Below are positions 26,849-34,841 of a stretch of 64,000 nucleotides of DNA, in pieces. Each line of letters starts with the position of its first letter. The stretch's first letter is position 1. Origin of the DNA: Microbacterium sp. SLBN-146 (GTDB lineage Bacteria; Actinomycetota; Actinomycetes; Actinomycetales; Microbacteriaceae). A model generated the notes under the pieces. That model made no database searches and had not been told where the DNA came from. It saw only the letters and a program-made list of their open reading frames with translations. Both the position numbers and the translations under genes were made by a program. Where the stretch lies: NCBI RefSeq assembly GCF_006715145.1, contig NZ_VFMR01000001.1, positions 1,364,001 to 1,428,000 on the forward strand, read 5' to 3'.

Positions 26849-29809
26849 ATGATGGAACAGACACCGGTCACAGCGCGACCGCAGTCGGGAGGGCGACGCT
26901 TCCGGCGACGCGCCCTGGCAGCTCTCACGGCGGGGGCGGTGGTGGGGGCGATGCTCCTGCCCGCCGCGCAATCCGCCGTCGCGGCGGAGGACTGGAATCC
27001 CGACTCCGGGTACACCTCCACCGACAACGGCGACGGCACGTATCGCGTACCGCTCATGAACGCCGACGTCCCCGATGTCTCGGTCGAGCGGATCCCCGCG
27101 TCCGAGAACGACGAGGGCCGCGACCTCTATTACATGATCAGCACGACGATGCACCTGAGCCCCGGTGCCCCCATCATGAAGTCCTACGACCTCGTGAACT
27201 GGGAGATCGTCAACTACGTCTTCAACCGCGCCGACATCAGCGACTCGTTTTCGCTGCGCAACGGCCAGACCTCTTACGGTCAGGGTCAGTGGGCGTCGTC
27301 GATCCGCTATCACGACGGCCTCTGGTACGTCGCGTTCAACACGAACAACCTCGGGGGCTCCTACCTCTACACGACCGACGACATCGACGACGGCACGTGG
27401 GATCGCATCAAGCTCCCCGGCACGTACCACGACCCGTCGCTCTTCTTCGATCTCGACGGCACGCCCTACATCTTCTACGGCTCGGGTTCGACGAGCGCGG
27501 TGCGCCTGAGCGCCGACTTCACGACGGTCCTCCAGACCTACAACCAGATCATCCGCCCGGCCGACTACCCCGGTGCTCCCGTCGGCGGCCTCTTCGAGGG
27601 CGCGCAGGTCACCTACATCGACGGCAAGTACTACATCGTGATCATCACGTGGCCGTCGGGACAGGGCCGCCAGGTCGTGCTGTTCCGTTCGGACCACCTG
27701 CTCGGACGCTATGCGACCGAAGACGGATCGAACCCCTACGAGGCGAAGGGCGTTCTCAACTCCAACGGCTTCGCCCAGGGCAGCCTTGTTCCGATCGAGC
27801 AGGAGGACGGCGAGCTCAACTACTGGGGCATGTTCTTCCGCGACACGTTCCCGATCGGCCGCATCCCTGCCCTCATCCCCGCGACGTGGGGCGAAGACGG
27901 ATGGCCGGTGTTCGGCAACAACGGCAGCGTGCCCCTCAACGGCTCGTTCGCCAAGCCGATCCAGCTGAGTCCTGAGGAGGAACTCCTCGAGCGTCAGAAG
28001 AGCATCGTCGTCTCGGACGACTTCGCCAACGACGCGCCCCACCGGTCCTACATGGACGAGATCTGGGAGATCCCGGCCGGACCCGACATCGACGAGTCCC
28101 TGCTGGGCGTCGAGCTCATCGAGAACGGCGGCTTCGAGAACGGCACCGCGGGCTGGATCGTGAACGACACGGCGACGCTCGCAACGACGACGGATGCCGC
28201 AACGGGCACCGCTGCGGCGCAGGTCACGGCGCGGCAGACGACAGGCTCCGGTCCGGCTCAGGTCGTTTCGGGCAAGGTGCAGCACAACGTCACGTACGAC
28301 ATCACGGCGCGCGTCAAGTACGAGAACCCTGCGAGCCCCGCGACGAAGCAGTTCTTCGTGACCGCGCGCTACGGCTCGAGCACCTTCACCAACCTGGCGT
28401 CGGTGACGGCGCAGCGCGGCCAGTGGGCGACCATCACGGGATCCTTCACGGTGCCGGCGTCGCAGAACCTCGACACGATGCGCATCTTCGTCGAGACCCC
28501 GTGGACCGCGTCGCCCCAGACAGCCCCTGACACGCACCTCATGGACTTCAAGGTCGATGACGTGTCGCTCAAGGGCCGTTCGATCCCCGCGGGGCCGCAC
28601 CCCGATGAGATCGCACCGACCGACTCGCGCCTGGACATCCAGTGGGAGTGGAACCACGCTCCCGACAACCGCTACTGGTCGCTGACCGACCGCGACGGTT
28701 GGCTGCGACTGACCAACGGCACGACGGTCACCGGTGAGTTCCGCCACTACAAGCTCGCGAACGACGACGAGCTCACGTGGCTGGAAGAGACGCGCAACAC
28801 GCTGTCGCAGCGCACGTTCGGCCCGAGCCAGTCGGCCGAGACGAAGCTCGACATCAGCGGCATGAAGAACGGGGATGTCGCGGGTCTCGCGGCCTACAAC
28901 CGGAACTTCTCCTACGTCGCCGTCAAGCGTGTCAACGGGGTCAACACGGTCGGTGTCGTCAACCGCTCGCTGCCCTTCACGGCAGCGATCGATCAGGCGG
29001 CGATCGAGACGTTCATCCCCGGGACGACGGCCAACCTCGGCACCGCGACCGAAGTCCACCTCAAGGCGGACCTCGACTTCGCGAACCCGACGGGTCAGCT
29101 GTGGACGACGTTCTACTACAGCCTCGACGGCCTCACGTGGAACCAGCTCGGCAACCGCGTCGGTCCGCAGGCGCTCGATGGGGCGCTGTCGCACTTCATG
29201 GGCCACCGCGTGGGTCTGTTCACGTATGCGACGCAGGAGACGGGCGGTCACGTCGACTTCGACCACTACCTGCTGAGCAAGGTGCGGACGGCCCAGAACC
29301 TGCCGCTCGACACGTCTGACCTCGACGCCGCCATCGCGCACGCGCAGGGCCTCGACGCGTCGGACTACCCGGCCGAGAGCTGGACGGCGATGCAGAAGGA
29401 ACTCACGAAGGCCGTCTCGGCCCGCGCGGGTCAGTTCGGGTCGCAGAACCAGGTCGACGCTCCCGAACGTGCGCTCAGCCTCGAACTGGCACGACTGGGA
29501 GTCGCGAAGCTCGACGAACCCTCGCTCGCCGTCACGATGTCGACCACCACGCGTTGCGTGGCCGGCAAGGTCGTGCTCGCGGTCCAGGTGAAGAACGAGG
29601 ACGAGGTCCCCGTCAGCGTCGAGATCGAGACCGACTTCGGAAAGAAGACCGTGGCTGTGGCAGCCGGCAAGGCGTCCGCGCACGCGTTCACGACGCGCGC
29701 CGTGTCCGTCCCTGCCGGTGACGTCACCGCCACGGTGTCGGCGACCGTCGACGGAGAACCCGTCACGGTGAACGTCGAAAGCCCCTACGAGCCGCGCAGC
29801 TGCAGCTGA
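26849..29809 (+). CDS. Secreted GH43 beta-xylosidase-like enzyme with inserted CBM (GH43-2)
   Basis: A 986-residue secreted protein. Signal peptide to about 46 (AVA-AEDW). The GH43 propeller (about 50-400) is of the beta-xylosidase/arabinofuranosidase type: ADVPDVSVERI (base Asp), TMHLSPGAPIMKSYDLVNWE, YHDPSLFFD, and general acid Glu in GGLFEGAQV. The C-terminal beta-sandwich normally runs from SDDF to LDIQWEWNHAPDNRYWSL, but here a CBM4_9/22-like domain (about 430-585, ENGGFENG to HLMDFKVDDVSL) is inserted within it. A short helical segment and the two-cysteine module finish the protein. GAGGGAG precedes the chosen start; an ATG 54 bp earlier has no ribosome site. Confidence 0.9.
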   Translation: MMEQTPVTARPQSGGRRFRRRALAALTAGAVVGAMLLPAAQSAVAAEDWNPDSGYTSTDNGDGTYRVPLMNADVPDVSVERIPASENDEGRDLYYMISTTMHLSPGAPIMKSYDLVNWEIVNYVFNRADISDSFSLRNGQTSYGQGQWASSIRYHDGLWYVAFNTNNLGGSYLYTTDDIDDGTWDRIKLPGTYHDPSLFFDLDGTPYIFYGSGSTSAVRLSADFTTVLQTYNQIIRPADYPGAPVGGLFEGAQVTYIDGKYYIVIITWPSGQGRQVVLFRSDHLLGRYATEDGSNPYEAKGVLNSNGFAQGSLVPIEQEDGELNYWGMFFRDTFPIGRIPALIPATWGEDGWPVFGNNGSVPLNGSFAKPIQLSPEEELLERQKSIVVSDDFANDAPHRSYMDEIWEIPAGPDIDESLLGVELIENGGFENGTAGWIVNDTATLATTTDAATGTAAAQVTARQTTGSGPAQVVSGKVQHNVTYDITARVKYENPASPATKQFFVTARYGSSTFTNLASVTAQRGQWATITGSFTVPASQNLDTMRIFVETPWTASPQTAPDTHLMDFKVDDVSLKGRSIPAGPHPDEIAPTDSRLDIQWEWNHAPDNRYWSLTDRDGWLRLTNGTTVTGEFRHYKLANDDELTWLEETRNTLSQRTFGPSQSAETKLDISGMKNGDVAGLAAYNRNFSYVAVKRVNGVNTVGVVNRSLPFTAAIDQAAIETFIPGTTANLGTATEVHLKADLDFANPTGQLWTTFYYSLDGLTWNQLGNRVGPQALDGALSHFMGHRVGLFTYATQETGGHVDFDHYLLSKVRTAQNLPLDTSDLDAAIAHAQGLDASDYPAESWTAMQKELTKAVSARAGQFGSQNQVDAPERALSLELARLGVAKLDEPSLAVTMSTTTRCVAGKVVLAVQVKNEDEVPVSVEIETDFGKKTVAVAAGKASAHAFTTRAVSVPAGDVTATVSATVDGEPVTVNVESPYEPRSCS

Positions 29810-29817
29810 TGCGGACC

Positions 29818-29848
29818 GCCGGGAGCGCCCGATGACGGCGCTCCCGGC
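29818..29848 (+). terminator. Stem-loop between GH43-2 and GH43-3
   Basis: GCCGGGAGCGCC and GGCGCTCCCGGC form a perfect 12-bp stem with a 7-nt loop. With no promoter elements seen in the 50 bp after it, it may only attenuate read-through into GH43-3. Confidence 0.75.
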
Positions 29849-29897
29849 GCCCCGAGTGCCCATCCCCATCACTCACACCCCATAAGAAGGAGAGAAC

Positions 29898-32315
29898 GTG
29901 CAACCACACGAAAAGCGACGGACCCGAATCCGGGCCGTCGCGATGGCAGCAGCAGGCGTGCTGCTCGCGGCGGGAATCGCCGTCACAGCACCGGCGAACG
30001 CAGCCGACGAAGAGCTCATCGTCAACGGTGGCTTCGAGAGCGGCGTGCAGCCGTGGTTCCCGAACAACGGCAACGCCACTGACGGCGCGACGTTGAACGT
30101 CACCACCGACGCCTACTCCGGCAGCTCGGCGATCCGGGTCACGGGCCGCACGACGACCGGTTCCGGTCCGATGCAGGACCTGTCGGGCAAGGTGCAGGCA
30201 GGGCAGACCTACACGGTCAAGGCCCGCGTCAAGTACGACAACCCGGAGAGCCCTGCGACGAAGCAGTTCTTCATCACGATGCACTACGGCGGCGGGACAT
30301 ACACGAACCTCGCCAGCACGACCCCGGCGCGCGGCGCATGGGGCTCGATCAACGCGACGTTCACCATCCCGGCCAGCCAGAACGTCACGACGGCCCGCAT
30401 CTTCGTCGAGACGCCCTGGACCGCGTCGCCCCAGGATGCCCCGAACACCCACCTCATGGACTTCGTCGTCGATGACGTCTCGGTGATCGGAACGCCTCCG
30501 CCCCCGCCGCCCTCGAAGACCGTCGAGGTCGTCGGCAAGCTCCCCGGTGAGCACAACCCGCTCATGGGGCACAAGTTCGGAGCCGACGGCTACGGATTCG
30601 TGCACGAGGGTCGCGTGTACATGTACATGACGAACGACACGCAGGGATACGCCCCGGACCCCGTCACGGGCATCTCGCCGTCGATCAACTACGGCAACAT
30701 CAACCAGATCACGCTGATCTCGTCGACCGACCTCGTCAACTGGGTCGATCACGGTGAGGTCCAGGTCGCAGGATCGACCGGCGTCGCGCCGTTCACGAAC
30801 AACTCGTGGGCGCCCGGCATGGCGAGCAAGGTCGTCAACGGTCAGGAGAAGTTCTTCCTGTACTACGCCAACGGTGGTGGATCGAGCAACGTGATCACCG
30901 GTGACTCGCCCATCGGTCCGTGGACGAGCCAGCGTACGAGCACGCTCATCAACGGCAGCACCCCCGGTGCCGCCGGTGTCAGCTGGCTCTTCGACCCGGC
31001 TCCGCTCGTGGACGATGACGGAAAGGCGTACCTCTACTTCGGTGGTGGCCCCGCCTCGACGAGCTTCCCCGCTGCCGAGCGCTTCAACAACCCGAAGAAC
31101 ATCCGCGTGATCGAGCTCGGCGACGACATGGTGTCGACGCAGGGCACGGCGGCAGTCGTCGACGCGCCCGTCGCGTTCGAGGCGGCGCAGGTGTTCAAGC
31201 GCGGCGAGAAGTACTACCTGTCCTACTCGTCGCACTTCGGCGGAAACGACTTCGGCGGCAGCCAGACGCCGGCTCCGGGCTACCCCGGTGGCGGTCAGAT
31301 CGGCTACATGATGTCGGATGACCCGATGTCGTGGCCGAAGGAGACCTACGCCGGTGTCATGTTCCCGAACCAGTCGCAGTTCTTCGGAACCGGGACCGGC
31401 GGCAACAACCACCAGTCGGTGTTCGAGTACGAGGGCAAGTACTACTTCACGTACCACGCCCCCACGCTCAACAAGCGGATCAACGGCAACACGACGCAGG
31501 GTTACCGCAGCGCCCACATCCAGGAGCTCACGTTCAAGGAAGACGGCACGGTCAACCAGGTGGTCGGCACGTACGCCGGAGTCGACCAGGTTCGCGACTT
31601 CGACCCGTTCCGCACGTTCGAGGCGGAGACGCTCGGATGGACGAAGGGCATCGCGACGGCGAAGATCGACGGCGCATCGACCGAGTTCGGTGCAGGCACG
31701 CCGAACCTCGTCGTGAAGGACATCGACAACGGTGACTGGACCGGTCTGTCGTCGGTCGCCTTCGGCGACAACGGCGCCCAGTCGGTGACCGTCAAGGTGA
31801 AGCCGCTGCAGACCGGCGGCCAGATCCAGGTGCGCGCGGGAAGCGAAGACGGTCAGGTTCTCGGCACCATTCCGGTGACCGGTACCGTCGGCCAGTGGAC
31901 CGAGCTGACGGCCGACCTCGAAGGTGCAACGGGGACGCACGACGTCTTCTTCACCTACAGCGGCCCGGCCGGCGATCTGTTCGAGCTCGACACGTGGGCC
32001 TTCACGGAGGCGTCCGCTGCACCGCAGCTCGACGTCACCGCGTCGGCGTCGCTCCGCTGTGTCGCAGGCAAGGCGATCGTCGCCGTCACGGTTACTAACA
32101 ACGACGAGGCCGCGGCTGCGGTCGAGATCTCGTCGATGTACGGGTCCAAGACGGTCGCATCCGTCGCACCGGGCAAGGCCTCGAGCCACGCGTTCACGAC
32201 GCGTCTCGCGAACCTGCCGGCGGGGGAGATCTCGGTCTCCGCTTCCGCGACGGTCGGCGGCGAGCTGGTCGGGTCCGACGTAACCGCGTCGTACCCGGCG
32301 CGTAGCTGCGGCTGA
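29898..32315 (+). CDS. Secreted GH43 arabinofuranohydrolase-like enzyme (GH43-3)
   Basis: An 805-residue secreted protein with GTG start behind AAGGAGAG. Order: signal peptide (to about 35), CBM4_9/22-like domain (about 38-195), proline linker (PPPPPPS), GH43 domain (about 205-560) with NPLMGHKFGADGYGFV (base Asp), FDPAPLVDDDGKAYLYFGG and FEAAQVFKRGEKYYLSYS (general acid Glu), CBM6-like domain (about 572-705, FEAETLGWTKGI to FELDTWAFTE), and the two-cysteine module. The GH43 plus CBM6 arrangement is that of arabinoxylan arabinofuranohydrolases such as XynD. Its CBM is the closest relative in the window of the one inserted in GH43-2. Confidence 0.92.
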   Translation: MQPHEKRRTRIRAVAMAAAGVLLAAGIAVTAPANAADEELIVNGGFESGVQPWFPNNGNATDGATLNVTTDAYSGSSAIRVTGRTTTGSGPMQDLSGKVQAGQTYTVKARVKYDNPESPATKQFFITMHYGGGTYTNLASTTPARGAWGSINATFTIPASQNVTTARIFVETPWTASPQDAPNTHLMDFVVDDVSVIGTPPPPPPSKTVEVVGKLPGEHNPLMGHKFGADGYGFVHEGRVYMYMTNDTQGYAPDPVTGISPSINYGNINQITLISSTDLVNWVDHGEVQVAGSTGVAPFTNNSWAPGMASKVVNGQEKFFLYYANGGGSSNVITGDSPIGPWTSQRTSTLINGSTPGAAGVSWLFDPAPLVDDDGKAYLYFGGGPASTSFPAAERFNNPKNIRVIELGDDMVSTQGTAAVVDAPVAFEAAQVFKRGEKYYLSYSSHFGGNDFGGSQTPAPGYPGGGQIGYMMSDDPMSWPKETYAGVMFPNQSQFFGTGTGGNNHQSVFEYEGKYYFTYHAPTLNKRINGNTTQGYRSAHIQELTFKEDGTVNQVVGTYAGVDQVRDFDPFRTFEAETLGWTKGIATAKIDGASTEFGAGTPNLVVKDIDNGDWTGLSSVAFGDNGAQSVTVKVKPLQTGGQIQVRAGSEDGQVLGTIPVTGTVGQWTELTADLEGATGTHDVFFTYSGPAGDLFELDTWAFTEASAAPQLDVTASASLRCVAGKAIVAVTVTNNDEAAAAVEISSMYGSKTVASVAPGKASSHAFTTRLANLPAGEISVSASATVGGELVGSDVTASYPARSCG

Positions 32316-32323
32316 GCAGTTCC

Positions 32324-32353
32324 CCCGGGGGCGGGATTCGTCCCGCCCCCGGG
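32324..32353 (+). terminator. Stem-loop terminator after GH43-3
   Basis: CCCGGGGGCGGGA and TCCCGCCCCCGGG form a perfect 13-bp stem closed by a TTCG tetraloop, 8 bp after the stop codon. Confidence 0.9.
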
Positions 32354-32383
32354 ATTCCTCTCCGGAATCTTGTGAGCACTGCG

Positions 32384-32397
32384 TGTTCGCGGTAACA
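32384..32397. promoter_or_regulatory. LacI-type operator in the WxL gene promoter
   Basis: TGTTCGCGGTAACA fits TGTTANCGNTAACA with one mismatch and overlaps the -10 of a good promoter, TTGTGA (32370-32375) / TAACAT (32393-32398), spacing 17. This ties the surface-protein genes to the xylanase regulon. Confidence 0.65.
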
Positions 32398-32513
32398 TGA
32401 ACGCGCGTCGCCTGACCACAAATCCCGGGCCAGACACAATGCGACGACCGGACTGTCCGGTGGTCTTGCGTTCCGATCGACGTAGGTGTCGATCGGAGAA
32501 AAGGAGTCATACA

Positions 32514-33164
32514 ATGAAGTTTTCCCAGGGGCTGTCAGCCCGTATCGCCGTCGCCGCGGCGGGGAGCCTCGTGCTCGCGGGCGCAGCTGGAGCAGCGTTC
32601 GCCGCAGACCCGTACGGTGACGAGAACGTCGACGTCAACGTCGAGATCTCGCCGCTCGTCGAGCCCGGCTCGCTGAGCCTCACGGTCGCGGGCACGTCGT
32701 CGACGCTGACGGAGGTCGCTTCGGGCGATGCCGAACTCCGACAGTTCGACGGCGAACTGCCTGTCGTGACCGTCACCGACACGCGTACCGCCGATGAGAT
32801 CGGCGCGGACCGCTTCTGGTACGTCCTCGGCCAGTCGACCGACTTCGTCGGCTCGAACGGTCAGCCCAACATCTCCGCGGGCAACCTCGGATGGACGCCG
32901 GACCTCGTCGACGACGCCGGCGACGGTCTTGTCATCCTGGGAGACCAGGTCGACACCGTCGAGGACACCGGTCCGAACGCGGTCGGACTGGTCGACCAGG
33001 AGTTCCTGTACTCGGCGTTCGACTCGGCGGCGCTCGTCGAGGCCGGCGGTACGTCGTGGTCGGCGACGGCCGGACTGTTCCTCAAGACGGGCATCGATGT
33101 CGCCCCCGGTTCGTACCAGTCGACCCTGACCCTCTCGCTCTTCGAGGACGTCTACGAAGACTGA
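32514..33164 (+). CDS. WxL-like secreted surface protein
   Basis: A 216-residue protein with a signal peptide (to about 31, AAFA-ADPY) and one beta-rich domain. The pattern (GELPVVTVTDTRT, FWYVLGQSTDF, ISAGNLGWTPDL, then AGLFLKTGIDVAPGSYQSTLTLSLFED) matches the WxL-like domain that in Firmicutes binds the cell wall and the DUF916 partner. A homologous domain forms the C-terminus of the esterase at 43863. AAAAGGAG precedes the ATG. It is followed by a stem-loop and then its likely membrane partner. No cysteines are visible. Confidence 0.75.
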   Translation: MKFSQGLSARIAVAAAGSLVLAGAAGAAFAADPYGDENVDVNVEISPLVEPGSLSLTVAGTSSTLTEVASGDAELRQFDGELPVVTVTDTRTADEIGADRFWYVLGQSTDFVGSNGQPNISAGNLGWTPDLVDDAGDGLVILGDQVDTVEDTGPNAVGLVDQEFLYSAFDSAALVEAGGTSWSATAGLFLKTGIDVAPGSYQSTLTLSLFEDVYED

Positions 33165-33198
33165 CCGGTAGCCTTCTCCTCGCGGGAAGACACCCTCT

Positions 33199-33230
33199 GA
33201 GAACCGGGGTCCTCACAGACCCCGGTTCTC
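33199..33230 (+). terminator. Stem-loop between WxL and DUF916-like genes
   Basis: GAGAACCGGGGTC and GACCCCGGTTCTC form a perfect 13-bp stem with a 6-nt loop. No promoter is obvious behind it, so it may reduce but not abolish expression of the next two genes, giving more WxL protein than membrane partner. Confidence 0.8.
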
Positions 33231-33266
33231 GGCATCCGGCCTCGATTCGAAACTGGTGATGCGAGC

Positions 33267-34370
33267 ATGCACAAGAGCGCCTCTCGATCGGCACACATCG
33301 TCGCGTGGGCGACCATGGGGTTGCTGGCGTTGCTCTCGGTGTTCCCTGCGAATGCGGCGACGGCAGACGACGCCGCCGACATCACCTGGTCGGTCACTCC
33401 GGCGACGGAGGCCGGTCCCGACCAGCGAGGCGTCATCCAGCAGGAACTCGATCCCGGTGCGACGGCAAACGACTACTTCGCCGTCCGCAACCTCAGCCGC
33501 ATCGAGGTCACCTTCAGCCTCAGCGCGGCCGACGGGTACTACACCGACACCGGCCGGTTCAACATGCTCCCCTCCGACCAGGAGTCGGTGGATGCCGGCA
33601 CCTGGATCGAGCTTCCCGACACCGTGACGGTCGGACCCAACGAGACCGTCGTCGTGCCGTTCACGATGACGGTTCCCGACGACGCGATCCCCGGCGATCA
33701 CGCGGCCGGGATCGCGGCATCCGTCCTCTCCACCGGGACAGATGCGGGCGGGTCGTCCGTCGGCGTCGAGAGCCGTGTCGGTTTCCGGGTCCTGACCCGG
33801 GTGACGGGCGACATCGTGCCGGCCGTCGAGGTCGCCCAGGTCGAGACATCGTACGCGACATCGTGGAACCCGTTCCGGCCCGGTGCGGGGTCGGTGACCT
33901 ACGAAGTGCGCAACACCGGCAACGCGAGCGTCATCGTGGCCGGCGTCGTGAGCGCAGGAACCGGTTCCGCCGAGTTCCCGGGGGCCGACGAGCCGCGGCA
34001 AGAGCTTCTCCCCGGCGAGAGTCGCCGGTTCACCACTGTCGTGACCGACGTGTGGCCGACGTTCATCGCTCCCGTGTCGGTCGCGCTGGCGCCGACGGCA
34101 TACGACTTCGGTGGCGATCCCGTCGCCATCGATCCCCTCGTCGCCGATGCGACGATGTGGGCCATCCCGATCCCGCAGCTGATCGTGCTGCTCGGTATCG
34201 GACTCATCCTGGCGGCGATGTTCTGGGGCCGCCGACGCTCACGCCGCAAGCTCGAGGCGGCACTCGCGGTGGCACGCGAAGAAGGAATGGCGGCGGCAAT
34301 GCAGACGCCTGCCACAAGCTCCATGGTTCTGGGGAACCATCCGACTGAAGAAAGCAAGGACAGTTCATGA
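33267..34370 (+). CDS. DUF916/WxLIP-like membrane protein
   Basis: A 367-residue protein with a signal peptide (to about 31), two extracytoplasmic beta-sandwich domains (about 36-175: ITWSVTPATEAGPDQRGVI, ELDPGATANDYFAVRNLS, VVPFTMTVPDDAIPGDHAAG; about 185-285: VTYEVRNTGNASV), one transmembrane helix (about 292-313) and a basic cytoplasmic tail (RRRSRRK). This is the layout of DUF916 WxL-interacting proteins, which hold WxL proteins at the surface. It overlaps the next gene as ATGA. Confidence 0.75.
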   Translation: MHKSASRSAHIVAWATMGLLALLSVFPANAATADDAADITWSVTPATEAGPDQRGVIQQELDPGATANDYFAVRNLSRIEVTFSLSAADGYYTDTGRFNMLPSDQESVDAGTWIELPDTVTVGPNETVVVPFTMTVPDDAIPGDHAAGIAASVLSTGTDAGGSSVGVESRVGFRVLTRVTGDIVPAVEVAQVETSYATSWNPFRPGAGSVTYEVRNTGNASVIVAGVVSAGTGSAEFPGADEPRQELLPGESRRFTTVVTDVWPTFIAPVSVALAPTAYDFGGDPVAIDPLVADATMWAIPIPQLIVLLGIGLILAAMFWGRRRSRRKLEAALAVAREEGMAAAMQTPATSSMVLGNHPTEESKDSS

Positions 34371-34630
34371 GTTTCCCCATTTCGCTCCGTCCGGGTGACG
34401 TCGACGGTGACGCCGTCGTCGTCGACGTCGACATCACGCCGATGCCGACGCCGACGCTCTCCCCGACGCCCAGTCCGTCGCCGACGAGCGGTGGAACTCC
34501 CGATTGGCTCGCCGTGACCGGCATGGAGCCAGGGTGGATGCTGCTGGCGGCCGCGGCCGTCCTGATCGCGGTGGGTGTCGTCTTCACGCTGCGTCACCGG
34601 CTCCGCACGCGCGGCCGCGCCGACGACTGA
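34367..34630 (+). CDS. Small protein with LPXTG-like C-terminal sorting signal
   Basis: An 87-residue protein: acidic N-terminus (residues 10-25), a Pro/Thr/Ser stretch (PMPTPTLSPTPSPSPTSGG), then LAVTG, a hydrophobic segment (about 56-72) and a basic tail (RHRLRTRGR). The C-terminal half is a variant cell-wall sorting signal (LAVTG in place of LPXTG). There is no N-terminal signal peptide from the ATG, which has AAGGA 7 bp upstream and overlaps the previous stop. In Firmicutes csc loci a small LPXTG protein also accompanies WxL and DUF916 genes. Confidence 0.65.
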   Translation: MSFPISLRPGDVDGDAVVVDVDITPMPTPTLSPTPSPSPTSGGTPDWLAVTGMEPGWMLLAAAAVLIAVGVVFTLRHRLRTRGRADD

Positions 34631-34640
34631 CACCTCGCCG

Positions 34641-34698
34641 TTCACTTGTCGTGAATGGCGGGGTGGGATGCCGCGAAGTCGCCCTTTGCGACAAGTGA
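34641..34698. repeat. Hairpin repeat family B, copy 1
   Basis: TTCACTTGTC at the left and GACAAGTGA at the right give 9-bp perfect arms; the centre holds GGTGGGATGCCGCGAAGTCGCC. It starts 11 bp after the sorting-signal gene. Two other full copies lie at 34729 and 62085. Confidence 0.85.
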
Positions 34699-34728
34699 GC
34701 CGGCTGGCGGGTAGGCGTCGCGGTCCCG

Positions 34729-34787
34729 TTCACTTGTCGTGGATGGTGGGGTGGGATGCGGTGGGGTCGCCGTTCGGGACAGGTGAA
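34729..34787. repeat. Hairpin repeat family B, copy 2
   Basis: Same unit with TTCACTTGTC at the left and a decayed right arm GACAGGTGAA, centre GGTGGGATGCGGTGGGGTCGCC. It is tandem to copy 1, 88 bp start to start. The 34631-34841 gap holds nothing else recognisable except the HNH gene leader. Confidence 0.8.
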
Positions 34788-34841
34788 GTGGGGTGTGGAT
34801 AGTTTCGGGTGGGTGTCGGTGGGGGTCGCTAACCTTGGAAC

